Positions 24,022 to 32,336 of a stretch of DNA of 35,959 nt are shown piece after piece. The notes beneath the pieces were generated by a model. It saw only the letters and a program-made list of their open reading frames with translations. It was not told the origin of the DNA and made no database searches. The position numbers were made by a program, and so were the translations under genes. The number at the start of each line of letters is the position of its first letter. Position 1 is the stretch's first letter. Source of the stretch: Hydrogenophaga sp. (GTDB lineage Bacteria; Pseudomonadota; Gammaproteobacteria; Burkholderiales; Burkholderiaceae_C); NCBI RefSeq assembly GCF_030158645.1, contig NZ_JAOASO010000111.1, positions 1 to 35,959 on the forward strand. Direction: 5' to 3'.

Positions 24022-25611
24022 ATGGTTCAACGCGTTGCCGCCCGCAGCGGCACCCCTCCCGCGCGTGCCGGTCGCCCGAGCGCCCCCCGCAAAGCCGTCC
24101 CCAACGGCGCCGTGGCCAGCGTGCTGCCGGCGGTGAAGCAGGCCCTGTCCACCACCCTCGGGCTGGAGGGCGAGCGCATGAGCAAGGTCGACACCGCCTG
24201 GCTGCGCATGGACTCGCCCTGCAACCTCATGATGATCGTGGGCGTGTGGATTCTGAAGCCCGGCATCACCATCGAGGCCCTGAGCGAACGTGTGCGGGAG
24301 CGAATGCTGCCATACCGCCGTTTTGTGCAGGCGGCGCGCGAAGACGCCACCGGCGCCCACTGGATCGACGACACCGACTTCCGCCTCGACCGCCACGTGG
24401 TCGCGCACCGGCTCTCGAGAACCGGCACGCAGAGCGAGCAGGACGCCCTGCAGGCCCGCGTGGCCGAACTCGCCATGCAGCCGCTGGACCGCCTGCACCC
24501 GCTGTGGCGCTTCGAGCTGATCGAACAATACGACGGCGGTTCGGCCCTGGTGGCCCGCATTCACCACTGCATCGCCGACGGCATCGCGCTCATCAGCGTG
24601 ATGATGAGCCTGGTGGACGGCGGCGGCTTGCCCCCGCAGCGCAAGGGCCGCAAGACCACCAAACCCGGCCTGGACGGCGCCGAAGACTGGGTGGTCGACA
24701 CCCTCATCCGGCCCTTCGGCGACCTCACCGCCAAGGCCCTGGAGGCTGCGGGCGGCGGCGCTGCCAAGTCGTTTGCCCTCCTGGCCTCACCCCAGCAAAG
24801 CCTGAGCGACTCGCTCGGCCAGGCGGTCGATCTCGCGCGCATGGGCGGCCAACTGGCCAGCGATCTGGCCGCGCTCGCGCTGATGCCCGACGATTCGCCC
24901 ACCCGGCTCAAGGGTCAGCCCGGCAACACCAAACGCGTGGCCTGGTGCGAGCCGATCCCGCTCGACGAGGTGAAGGCGATTGGCAAAGCATTGAACTGCT
25001 CCGTGAACGACGTGCTGCTCGGCTGCGTGGCCGGGGCCATCGGCGCCTACCTGCACAGCCAGGGCGACGACACGCAGGGCAAAGAGATCCGCGCCATGGT
25101 GCCGATCAACCTGCGCCCGATGGAAGACGCCTGGAAACTCGGCAACCGCTTTGGCCTGGTGCCGCTGGTGCTGCCCATCGGCTGCACCAACCCGGTGGAG
25201 CGGGTGTTCACCGTGCGCTCGCGCATGAACAACCTCAAGGGCAGCCTGCAGCCGCTGCTGACCTTCGGCCTGCTCTCGGTGGCGGGCCTGCTGGTGAAAC
25301 CCGCGCAAGACGCCTTGCTCAGCCTGTTCGGGCGCAAGACCACGGCGGTCATGACCAACGTACCCGGCCCAGCCACCAAACTGAAGGTGTGTGGCGCCAC
25401 GCTGGAGCAGACCATGTTCTGGGTGCCGCAAACCGGCACGGTGGGCCTGGGTGTGTCGATCCTGAGCTACGGCGGCGGTGTGCAGTTCGGCGTGATCGCC
25501 GACACCACCTTGTGCCCGGAGCCGCAGCGCATCATTGACGAGTTCGAGCCGGAGTTCCGGCGCCTGCTCACCTTGACACTCATGCTGCCCTGGGGCGAAG
25601 CGAAGGCTTAA
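24022..25611 (+). CDS. Wax ester synthase / diacylglycerol acyltransferase (WS/DGAT)
   Basis: A 529-residue acyltransferase. The catalytic motif HHxxxDG is seen as HHCIADG (His181-Gly187). Other family segments include [42 protein letters not shown] and [42 protein letters not shown]. It joins acyl-CoA to a fatty alcohol or diacylglycerol, making storage lipids at the cytoplasmic membrane. The N-terminal ~52 residues are basic and Pro/Ala-rich, outside the normal domain. An in-frame ATG at 24178 with GGAGGG upstream could be the true start. ATG at 24022 with GAGGAG is used because it fits the promoter position. The last four bases overlap the convergent coaX stop. Confidence 0.9.
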   Translation: MVQRVAARSGTPPARAGRPSAPRKAVPNGAVASVLPAVKQALSTTLGLEGERMSKVDTAWLRMDSPCNLMMIVGVWILKPGITIEALSERVRERMLPYRRFVQAAREDATGAHWIDDTDFRLDRHVVAHRLSRTGTQSEQDALQARVAELAMQPLDRLHPLWRFELIEQYDGGSALVARIHHCIADGIALISVMMSLVDGGGLPPQRKGRKTTKPGLDGAEDWVVDTLIRPFGDLTAKALEAAGGGAAKSFALLASPQQSLSDSLGQAVDLARMGGQLASDLAALALMPDDSPTRLKGQPGNTKRVAWCEPIPLDEVKAIGKALNCSVNDVLLGCVAGAIGAYLHSQGDDTQGKEIRAMVPINLRPMEDAWKLGNRFGLVPLVLPIGCTNPVERVFTVRSRMNNLKGSLQPLLTFGLLSVAGLLVKPAQDALLSLFGRKTTAVMTNVPGPATKLKVCGATLEQTMFWVPQTGTVGLGVSILSYGGGVQFGVIADTTLCPEPQRIIDEFEPEFRRLLTLTLMLPWGEAKA

Positions 25612-26378
25612 ACCAGGGACAGGCGGCGCGATGCCATTTCCAGCAGCCCGTCAAAAATCAGGCCTTCCACCAGTTCCACCTGCAGCGCCATGCTGGGCGC
25701 CATCTTCCAGCCGGCGCCACCGGTCATGAAGCACACCGGCTCGTCGCCGCAGTGGCGGCGCAGGTTGTCCACCATGCGCTGCACCGCCCCGGCGATGGCG
25801 AAGGTACCGCCGCTGGTGAGCGCATCGCTGGTGTTGGTGGGGAAGTCGCGCACCTCGCCGGTGGGCACGTGCAGGCCCGCGGTGCCCGATTCCAGTGCGC
25901 GCAGCATGATGCCGTGGCCGGGCAGGATGATGCCGCCCAGAAAACGCCCTTCGGCGTCGATGGCCTCCACCGTCACGGCGGTGCCCACCATGACGACCAC
26001 ACAAGGCCGCGTCAGGCCGCGCGAGACCAGGCGCTGGCGCGCACCGATCATCGCCACCCAGCGGTCCGAACCCAGACGCGCAGGATGGTCGTAGCCGTTG
26101 GTCAGGCCCGCTTCGGCCGTGCTGGAGACCACCCATTGCGGCGTCACGTCCCACAACTCCAGCTGCTCGGCCACCCGGCGCCTGACCGCATCGCCCGCCA
26201 CCACGCACCCCAGCACCCAGCGCGGCGCCGGGAGATCGGCCCAGTCACCTTCGGCCAGGGTTTCGATGTTTTCGAGGAATTGGGCGCCTTGGGCGATCAG
26301 GCGCGAACCGGAGCGCGGTTCTTCGTACAAAGCCCACTTCAGGCGGGTGTTGCCAACGTCCAGGGCCAGAAAAGTCAT
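25608..26378 (-). CDS. coaX: Type III pantothenate kinase
   Basis: A 256-residue ASKHA-fold kinase that phosphorylates pantothenate, the first step of CoA synthesis. Motifs are [13 protein letters not shown] (phosphate loop), [33 protein letters not shown] and GGIILPG. The partner birA, often upstream in betaproteobacteria, is not present here. ATG at 26378 is the only sensible start. It overlaps the wax ester synthase gene by 4 bases at the 3' ends (TTAA serves both stops). A connection with CoA-linked genes around it may be accidental. Confidence 0.94.
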   Translation of the reverse strand: MTFLALDVGNTRLKWALYEEPRSGSRLIAQGAQFLENIETLAEGDWADLPAPRWVLGCVVAGDAVRRRVAEQLELWDVTPQWVVSSTAEAGLTNGYDHPARLGSDRWVAMIGARQRLVSRGLTRPCVVVMVGTAVTVEAIDAEGRFLGGIILPGHGIMLRALESGTAGLHVPTGEVRDFPTNTSDALTSGGTFAIAGAVQRMVDNLRRHCGDEPVCFMTGGAGWKMAPSMALQVELVEGLIFDGLLEMASRRLSLV

Positions 26379-26452
26379 GCGGGGATTATGACCATGCAAC
26401 CCCAGCGGAGTTTGCGCAGTGCAGCATCTGCGGCAGCGTGGGGACCACGGCC

Positions 26453-27121
26453 CTAAATCAGGCCGATCCAGCAAGCGCGCTGCACGGCGGCCAGCTTGTT
26501 GTCGGTCCTGAGCTTGGCCATGGCGTTGGCCAGGTGGTAATTGACCGTGCGCTCGGAGCAATCCATGCGAACCGCGGTTTCGCGGGCAGTGAGCCCTTCG
26601 AAGGCCATGTTGAGGCTCTCCAGCTCGCGCGGGCTCAGGTTCACCCGGGCCTCGGCGATGGCCCGGCGCAGCATGGGCCAGATGTTGAAAGCCGACCAGG
26701 CCAGCGTTGCGGCCTCGGATCGGTCGGCAAAGGTGCGGGGGCTGAACATGAAACACTCGAACGCACGCCCGGCCGGCAGGCTGAACGCCACGCGCACCAG
26801 CGTCTGGTAGCCGTGCGCCAGCCAGAGGCGGCGCCAGCGGCTGGATTGTTCAAAAACCGATTTGGAGATGTCTTGCCACGCCACCAGCGGGGCATCGCTC
26901 TCGCGCCAGCTGGCGCCAAAATCGCGGCTGTCGGCGAGGGCCTGCGCGGCCGAGAGCATCCTGGGCGGGTGAACGGCCAACACCTCGCGCTCGTCCCGAC
27001 CGCCGGTGGGCACGGGGCCCAGCACCATGACGGCCTCCACGCCCTGGTCGTGCAAGGCGCAGACCCAGTCGGCCAGAATGCTGTCCAGGCTGACGCTGTC
27101 AAAGTTGACAGGTAGGGTCAT
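26453..27121 (-). CDS. LuxR family quorum-sensing type transcription regulator (solo)
   Basis: A 222-residue two-domain protein. The C-terminal 61 residues are a LuxR helix-turn-helix ([43 protein letters not shown]). The tail [16 protein letters not shown] is the form seen in AHL-type LuxR proteins, not in NarL response regulators. There is no receiver domain. The N-terminal ~150 residues resemble an autoinducer-binding domain ([26 protein letters not shown] in the place of the conserved pocket Trp), although the usual Asp-Pro of AHL pockets is not seen. No luxI is present. It is divergent from the histidine kinase gene. It may bind the dyad upstream of the synthase gene. Ligand and targets are inferred. 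Confidence 0.85.
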   Translation of the reverse strand: MTLPVNFDSVSLDSILADWVCALHDQGVEAVMVLGPVPTGGRDEREVLAVHPPRMLSAAQALADSRDFGASWRESDAPLVAWQDISKSVFEQSSRWRRLWLAHGYQTLVRVAFSLPAGRAFECFMFSPRTFADRSEAATLAWSAFNIWPMLRRAIAEARVNLSPRELESLNMAFEGLTARETAVRMDCSERTVNYHLANAMAKLRTDNKLAAVQRACWIGLI

Positions 27122-27211
27122 GGTTTGAAACAGCCTGTTGCACGGACAATGCCATGCATGTTCGGGCAGCCGGCGCCGAGCACGGGCGCCCGGCGATCGA
27201 AGGAGTACATA

Positions 27212-28522
27212 TTGCCTCTGGACCGGTTGAGGTTGCACAGCGCCAGATCGCGGCTGTGGAGGTGGCTGCTGGATGAAATCGTCCATGCGCCCCTGGAACC
27301 CATTTTGCACCCTTCCCGCGCCCGGCTTCAGTACCTGGGCGCGTTCACTTTCATCGGTCACCTTGCCTTCGGATGGATCTGGATCGAGCTGCTGCCGCAG
27401 CCCTACGAGAACCTGCCCACGCGCCTGGCCATGGCATGCCTGGGCATCCCGCTGCTGGTGGGTGCGCTCAACCGCGACCTCACGTCGCACACCACCATCT
27501 GGATCTTTTCCCTGTCGAGCTGGCTGCAGTTGCCGATGTTTTTCTCCTGGATGTACTGGCTCAACGGCGGCAACGACGTGTGGCTGGCCAGCGTGTCCTG
27601 CATGCTGGTCATCTACTACCACCTCACCGACTGGCGCCTGGCCACCTTGGGCGTGTTGATGGGCGTGGGGCTGAGCCTGGGACTGACACACCTGCTGGGC
27701 GTGCCGCTCACGGACGGCGCCATGCAAGCCGACAACCTGGTGGTGCTGGCCTTCGCCTGGGGCGCTGCCGTGATGCTGGGCGCGTCGAGCGCCAACCTGC
27801 GCCGCACGCGCCTGATCAACACGCTGAGCACCATGGGCGTGATGGCGCATGAGCTGCGCACACCACTGGCCACCGTCAACCTGATGGGCGATGTGCTGCG
27901 CAACCTCTCGCAGCACGACTTGCCGGAGGCCAAGCAGAAGCGCTTCGACGAGCTGGCCACCCGCTTGCAAAACCTGGTGCGCAGCATGAACCGGCAGATC
28001 GATACCCAGATCTCGAACGCCCAGCTGATGAGGCTGCCCAGGGACACCTCTTCCATCCGCGCCGCCGAGCTGGTGCAGGACGTCGTGCTGCACTACCCCT
28101 ACCGTTCGTCACGGGAGCGGGACTGTGTTCAGGTGCACATCCAGCAGGACTTCCACTTTGTGGCTTCCCGCCAGCTGTTCTCCCAGGTGCTCACCAATCT
28201 GATGAAAAACGCACTGCATGCACTGGCCTCGGCGAGCAACGCGCCCAGCCCGGGCGACTTGCGGCTGGACGTGGGCGTGCACCACGGCAAAGGCCGGATT
28301 GCAGTATCTGACGACGGAATCGGCATCGCCCACGAACAGCAGACGAGAATCTTCGAACCGTTCTTCTCCACGCTGGCGGGCGCCGGCAACGGCCTGGGGC
28401 TGACGTTCTGCAAGAACGTGGTGGAGTCGGCGCAGGGCAGTCTCAGCGTGCATTCGGAACCCGGCCTGGGTGCTGTTTTCATGATCGACCTCCCGGTCCA
28501 CCACCCACATCCTTTGACCTGA
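27212..28522 (+). CDS. CqsS/LqsS-type membrane sensor histidine kinase
   Basis: About 436 residues. The N-terminal ~180 have six hydrophobic segments. After the first, IELLPQPYENLPTRL (PQPYENL at 62-68) matches the conserved loop of Vibrio CqsS. The kinase core has His213 in MAHELRTPLA, the N-box NLMKNALHAL, and the G-boxes VSDDGIGIA and GNGLGLTFCKNV. Unlike CqsS it has no receiver domain; the next gene supplies one, as in Legionella LqsS. It should sense an alpha-hydroxyketone in the membrane. The start is uncertain: TTG at 27212 has AAGGAG 6 bases upstream and leaves 90 bases for promoters, while ATG at 27149 or 27158 is possible but weak. Confidence 0.88.
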   Translation: MPLDRLRLHSARSRLWRWLLDEIVHAPLEPILHPSRARLQYLGAFTFIGHLAFGWIWIELLPQPYENLPTRLAMACLGIPLLVGALNRDLTSHTTIWIFSLSSWLQLPMFFSWMYWLNGGNDVWLASVSCMLVIYYHLTDWRLATLGVLMGVGLSLGLTHLLGVPLTDGAMQADNLVVLAFAWGAAVMLGASSANLRRTRLINTLSTMGVMAHELRTPLATVNLMGDVLRNLSQHDLPEAKQKRFDELATRLQNLVRSMNRQIDTQISNAQLMRLPRDTSSIRAAELVQDVVLHYPYRSSRERDCVQVHIQQDFHFVASRQLFSQVLTNLMKNALHALASASNAPSPGDLRLDVGVHHGKGRIAVSDDGIGIAHEQQTRIFEPFFSTLAGAGNGLGLTFCKNVVESAQGSLSVHSEPGLGAVFMIDLPVHHPHPLT

Positions 28523-28544
28523 CCTTCTCCCCGCTGACGACCTG

Positions 28545-29531
28545 ATGGCACTGACGATCCCTCTTTTTCACCGTCCGGGCAGCATCCTGTTCCTCGACGA
28601 CGACACCGACTACCTCGACATGCTCGGCATGGTCATCCCGACGCATTGGCAGGTGGAGTTGTTCTCGCGTCCATCGGGCTTTGCGCAGCGCATGCAGCAG
28701 GAACCGGCCCGGTGGGAGGCCGACGCGATGCTGCAATTGCAGATGCTGGAGCGCTGGCGCCAGGGGCAGCCGCTGCTGCCACAGGTGCTGCGCTACTGGG
28801 CGGTGAACCCGGCGCGTTACCAACTGGTGAAGACCTGTGTGGTCGACTACGCCATGCCGGGCACCGACGGTCTGAAGGTGCTCAACACCTTGCTCGACTG
28901 GCCGGGCTCGCGCGTGCTGCTCACCGGCCAGGCCGACGAGCAGATCGCGATCCAGGCCTTCAACAACGGACTGATCGACCAGTTCGTGCCCAAGCAGACG
29001 ACCGACATCACACGCCACCTCATGGGGGTTTTGCGCAAGCTGATGCACGCGCCCCATCCACGGCTGAACACGCTGTGGCGCGGCGCGCTGCAGCCCTCGC
29101 AGCAATCGCTGCTCCAGATTCCATCGATTGCGCGGGCCTTGCAGGACTTCACCAGCCAGTACTGGGTCGAATACGCGGTGTTGGGCGAACCCTTTGGCCT
29201 GATCGGACTGGACGGCGCCGGCGATGCGCACTGGCTTCAACTGGAGCCCACCAGCAGCTTGCAGGACCTGGCCGAGCTGACCGGCTCGGTCGGACTGGGC
29301 TTCGACATGGTGCGCGCGGTGCAGGCGGGCCACCAGCTGGCCGCGGTCGAACTGCACCAGCAGCTCAACCTGAGCGGACCGGTGCGCACCGCGCCGGCGT
29401 TCGCCCTGGGTGACGACAAGCTGGTCACAGCGGCGGTGTTCTCGCTCTCCCCCGCCGACCTGCCCCAACCCATCTATGGCTACCGGCGTTTTCTGGACGC
29501 CGAAGGCCACCGCAGCGTTCAGGACAACTGA
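28545..29531 (+). CDS. LqsR-like response regulator with unusual output domain
   Basis: A 328-residue protein. The receiver has the acidic pocket Asp18-Asp20 (LFLDDDTDY), the phospho-acceptor Asp101 (CVVDYAMPGTDG), the Thr of VLLTGQAD and the Lys of QFVPKQTTD. About 40 extra residues (around 45-90) lie between the first strand and the acceptor Asp, which is longer than in a normal receiver. The C-terminal ~170 residues have no helix-turn-helix, GGDEF, EAL or other output that I recognise. This fits the LqsR/JqsR group of alpha-hydroxyketone signalling, whose output mechanism is unclear. It starts 22 bases after the kinase stop (same operon) and overlaps the convergent synthase gene by 13 bases. 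Confidence 0.82.
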   Translation: MALTIPLFHRPGSILFLDDDTDYLDMLGMVIPTHWQVELFSRPSGFAQRMQQEPARWEADAMLQLQMLERWRQGQPLLPQVLRYWAVNPARYQLVKTCVVDYAMPGTDGLKVLNTLLDWPGSRVLLTGQADEQIAIQAFNNGLIDQFVPKQTTDITRHLMGVLRKLMHAPHPRLNTLWRGALQPSQQSLLQIPSIARALQDFTSQYWVEYAVLGEPFGLIGLDGAGDAHWLQLEPTSSLQDLAELTGSVGLGFDMVRAVQAGHQLAAVELHQQLNLSGPVRTAPAFALGDDKLVTAAVFSLSPADLPQPIYGYRRFLDAEGHRSVQDN

Positions 29532-30766
29532 GCGCAGGCGGCGCGGGCGCGCCGCGCGATGGGCCAGTCCCAAGGTTGGACCAGCGGCGCCACCTCGCGC
29601 GCCACGGCGGCCACGTGGTCGAGCTCGGCCTCGGTGAGCGCGGCGTGCAGCGTGAGCCGCACCATGGTGCGGTTGCGGCTGGTGGCCGGCGCGCAGAACA
29701 CGGCACCGAACACATCGCGCTCCTCCAGCAGGTCGCGCAACACCATGGTGGCGGGCTCGGTGCCAGCCTCCAGCGCAATGATCTGCTCGGTGCCCTGGTG
29801 GATCGGATAGCCCAGGTCGCTGAGTGCGCCGCGCAATCGCAGGGTGTGGGCACGCAGCCGCTCACGCTCGGTGTCGCTGCGCCGGATCACGTCCAGCGTG
29901 GCGTCGAGCGCGGCGATTTCGTGCGGCAGCAGGCACGAGCTGAACATGTTGGGGTAGCTGGTGCTGAGCACGTAGTTGCGCATGGCAGCCGGCACGCTCA
30001 GAAAGCCCGCCCGACCCGCAAAGGCCTTGGCCAGGCTGGCGGTGATGAAGTGCACGCGGTTGCTCAGCCCGAGCTCGGCGCACAGGCCCGCGCCTTGCGG
30101 TCCGTGGGTGCCGAGCGAATGCGATTCGTCCACCAGCGTCATGCAGCCCCGGCGCTCGGCCACCTCGACCACCTGCTCCAGCGGGGCCACGGCACCGGTG
30201 GTGCTGTACACCGAATCCACCACGATCAGGCCCGCGCCGTGACGCTGCACCAGCCGGTCCAGGTGTTCCGCGTCGTTGTGGCGGAAGGGGTGCGTCGTGG
30301 CACCTGCGCGGCGTGCGCCTTCCCACAGCGAGGTGTGGGCCAGCGTGTCCATGTAAATCACCGTCTTCTCGTCCGCGATCGACTGCAGCAACCCCAGGTT
30401 GGCCGCGTAGCCCGACTGGCAGATCAAGCCGTCCTCCTGACCCAGCATCTGCGCGAGCTTGAGTTCGAGCTTGCGCGCGGGGTGTTCGTCCAGCAGGAAC
30501 ACGCCCGACTGGATGACGAACTCGGCATCGGTCTTGATGGCCAGCGTCTGGGCCTGAACGATGTCCGGATGGCCGGTGAGGCTCAGGTAGTCGTTGCCGT
30601 TGAGGCGAACGGCGCCGGGACCCGCTTCCCGCCCGTGAAGCAGCGAGCGTCCACTCCAGAGGGTGTCCCATCGGGTGGTGAATTCCCGCTGGATGCGCCC
30701 GGCGAGGTGGGCAGAGATGGGCGGGTTCGAGGGGGTTTTCTCGCGGGTGCAGGCCAACGGCGTCAT
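29519..30766 (-). CDS. CqsA/LqsA-type alpha-hydroxyketone autoinducer synthase (PLP-dependent)
   Basis: A 415-residue alpha-oxoamine synthase-family aminotransferase. Recognised parts are RLNGNDYLSLTGHPDIV, FLLDEHPARKLELKLAQMLGQEDGL, TLAHTSLWEGARRAGATTHPFRHND, LVDESHSLGTHGPQG and the PLP lysine Lys247 in ITASLAKAFAGRAGF. These match CqsA, which condenses an acyl-CoA with an amino-acid-derived substrate (SAM in Vibrio) to an aminoketone that becomes the CAI-1 type signal. The neighbouring CqsS-like kinase with PQPYENL makes quorum signalling far more likely than the related enzymes Kbl, BioF and HemA. ATG at 30766 has AAGGA 8 bases upstream. A lux-box-like dyad lies 64-83 bases upstream of the start. 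Confidence 0.9.
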   Translation of the reverse strand: MTPLACTREKTPSNPPISAHLAGRIQREFTTRWDTLWSGRSLLHGREAGPGAVRLNGNDYLSLTGHPDIVQAQTLAIKTDAEFVIQSGVFLLDEHPARKLELKLAQMLGQEDGLICQSGYAANLGLLQSIADEKTVIYMDTLAHTSLWEGARRAGATTHPFRHNDAEHLDRLVQRHGAGLIVVDSVYSTTGAVAPLEQVVEVAERRGCMTLVDESHSLGTHGPQGAGLCAELGLSNRVHFITASLAKAFAGRAGFLSVPAAMRNYVLSTSYPNMFSSCLLPHEIAALDATLDVIRRSDTERERLRAHTLRLRGALSDLGYPIHQGTEQIIALEAGTEPATMVLRDLLEERDVFGAVFCAPATSRNRTMVRLTLHAALTEAELDHVAAVAREVAPLVQPWDWPIARRARAACAQLS

Positions 30767-30829
30767 GGAGCAATCCTTATGGAATGGAAAACCCCATTGA
30801 AAAAACAAAACTGTGACGAACCGCACGAA

Positions 30830-30849
30830 CCCTGTCAGCCCTGACAGGG
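30830..30849. promoter_or_regulatory. Lux-box-like dyad upstream of the autoinducer synthase gene
   Basis: CCCTGTCAGCCCTGACAGGG is a 20-bp dyad with 9-bp perfect arms. It has the CTG-N10-CAG spacing of the Vibrio lux box. It lies between the persulfide dioxygenase gene stop and the synthase start, on the synthase's upstream side. A hairpin terminator for the upstream gene is the alternative, but no T-run follows on the minus strand. A tandem GGTTCGT-N2-GGTTCGT (minus strand) lies just downstream, toward the start. Confidence 0.55.
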
Positions 30850-30916
30850 GTTGTGAGGCTTTCTTCTCAAATTTCGTGCAGGCCGAGCGACCAGCGGTCG
30901 GCCGAGAGCGCCGCCT

Positions 30917-32041
30917 TCAGTTCTGGCGCCAGGGCAATCCCAGCCGACGCCAGCCGCCTTGTTGCCCGCGGTGCGCATGCGCATCGGGATCGCCCTCGAA
31001 GCCTTCCAGGATGTTGTAGGCCTCCAGACCGAGTTCGGTGGCGCGCTTGGCCGCAGCGATGGAACGCACACCGCTGCGGCACAACAGCACCACCTTTTTG
31101 CCGTCCGCCGCCTCGCGCAGCTGGGCATCGAAACCGGGGTTCAGGGCCATGCCCGGCCATTGTTTCCAGGCCACCGGCACCGCGCCGGGCACAAAGCCCA
31201 CCCATTCGCGCTCGGCATCGGTGCGCACATCCACCAACACCGCTTCCCCCGCCTGCACCCACTGCCAGGCCAGCTGCGGTGTCACGTCGCCGGCGTAACT
31301 CCCCTGGTGCGGACCGGCCGCAGGCCGAGGCTCCATGAGCAAGGCACCGCCCGCATCGTGGCGCTGGCCCGACATCCGGTTGGCCGGCACGGCTTCGTCG
31401 ATGCGCCGCGGCCTGGGCAGGTTGAGCGACTCCATCTGGGCGATGAACTCGGCCTCGCTTTTGCCGGCCACGCGCTCGTTGTGCTTCTTCTCCACGCCGA
31501 TGGTGGAGTGGTGGCGGCCGTGGTAATCGTGCCCCGGCCAGACGGTGGTGTCGTCCGGTAGATCGAACAGCACCTGGGTGATGCTGTGGTACAGGTCTTT
31601 GGCGCTGCCGGACTGGAAGTCGGTGCGGCCACAGCCACCAATGAGCAGCGTGTCGCCGGTGAACACATGGTGGCGCCAGACCAGGCTCATGCTGCCGGCG
31701 GTGTGGCCCGGCGTGTGCAGGGCGCGCAGCACCTCGCCGCCGAAACTGAGGGTGTCGCCATGCGCCAGTTGCACGCCCGCTGTGCCGATGTCGCAGCCCA
31801 CGGGGGCCGCCGTTTTGGCGCCCGCCAGTTCGGCCAGCTTGCCGGCACTGGTGATGTGGTCTGCGTGCGCGTGGGTCTCCACCGTCCAGACCAGTGTCAG
31901 GCCGTACTCGCGCAACACGGCGAGGTCGCGCTCGATCTGTTCATCGACCGGATCGATGATCAGGGCGTCGCGGGTGGTCTGGTCGAACAGCACGTACGTG
32001 AAGGTGCTGGACGCGGCGTCGAAGAGCTGGATCGGTTTCAT
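30917..32041 (-). CDS. Persulfide dioxygenase-rhodanese fusion (ETHE1-like/PRF type)
   Basis: A 374-residue protein. The metallo-beta-lactamase domain has THAHADH (His57, His59, Asp61, His62), HTPGHTAGS, FTGDTLLIGGCGRTDFQSG and WPGHDYHGRHHSTIGVEKKHNERV, characteristic of ETHE1-like persulfide dioxygenases that oxidise glutathione persulfide to sulfite. The C-terminal rhodanese domain has the sulfurtransferase loop LLCRSGVRS. A linker of ~60 residues joins the two. Such PRF fusions are known from Burkholderia. Start is uncertain among ATG at 32041, 32053 and 32086. All have weak Shine-Dalgarno sites, and 32041 fits the family N-terminus. It is upstream of the synthase gene on the same strand, without other functional relation apparent. 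Confidence 0.9.
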   Translation of the reverse strand: MKPIQLFDAASSTFTYVLFDQTTRDALIIDPVDEQIERDLAVLREYGLTLVWTVETHAHADHITSAGKLAELAGAKTAAPVGCDIGTAGVQLAHGDTLSFGGEVLRALHTPGHTAGSMSLVWRHHVFTGDTLLIGGCGRTDFQSGSAKDLYHSITQVLFDLPDDTTVWPGHDYHGRHHSTIGVEKKHNERVAGKSEAEFIAQMESLNLPRPRRIDEAVPANRMSGQRHDAGGALLMEPRPAAGPHQGSYAGDVTPQLAWQWVQAGEAVLVDVRTDAEREWVGFVPGAVPVAWKQWPGMALNPGFDAQLREAADGKKVVLLCRSGVRSIAAAKRATELGLEAYNILEGFEGDPDAHAHRGQQGGWRRLGLPWRQN

Positions 32042-32184
32042 GTTGCGTAGCATGCCACCGGCGAGCCACGCTGGATTGACGGACATCAGCCTTTGCACTC
32101 CCTGACGCCAAACTTGCACCGGACTGACGGCCCGCTGACAAAGTGGCGCTCGATCCGGAAATGCCGAAATTCAATATCAGATAG

Positions 32185-32215
32185 ACCAGATGTTGATCAA
32201 CTTTTCGTATCTGGT
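32185..32215. promoter_or_regulatory. Dyad elements in the promoter region of the TRAP operon
   Basis: Inverted arms ACCAGAT (32185-32191) and ATCTGGT (32209-32215) flank the perfect palindrome GTTGATCAAC (32192-32201). The cluster lies in the most AT-rich part of the 295-base gap between the divergent dioxygenase and TRAP genes, about 120 bases before the DctP start. It looks like an operator region, of the sort bound by GntR or LacI-type regulators of TRAP operons. No regulator gene is adjacent. Confidence 0.4.
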
Positions 32216-32336
32216 TTTCTCGTGCTGAAAGCAGCGAAGTAAGCCGAACCCATGATGGTCGGTGAAAACCCTGTCGAGGGGATCCGTGTCTGGGCCGCAT
32301 GATGCGTGACCCTCAACCCAGACTGGAGAAAAACCC

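Noticed and set aside
29519..30766. Annotation of the synthase as BioF, Kbl or HemA
   Set aside because: No biotin, threonine or heme genes adjoin, the sequence shows CqsA-like segments, and a CqsS-like kinase is encoded next to it.
30828..30852. The dyad upstream of the synthase gene as a simple intrinsic terminator
   Set aside because: Not followed by a T-run on the minus strand and spaced like a lux box; kept as a regulatory candidate, with termination as the alternative.
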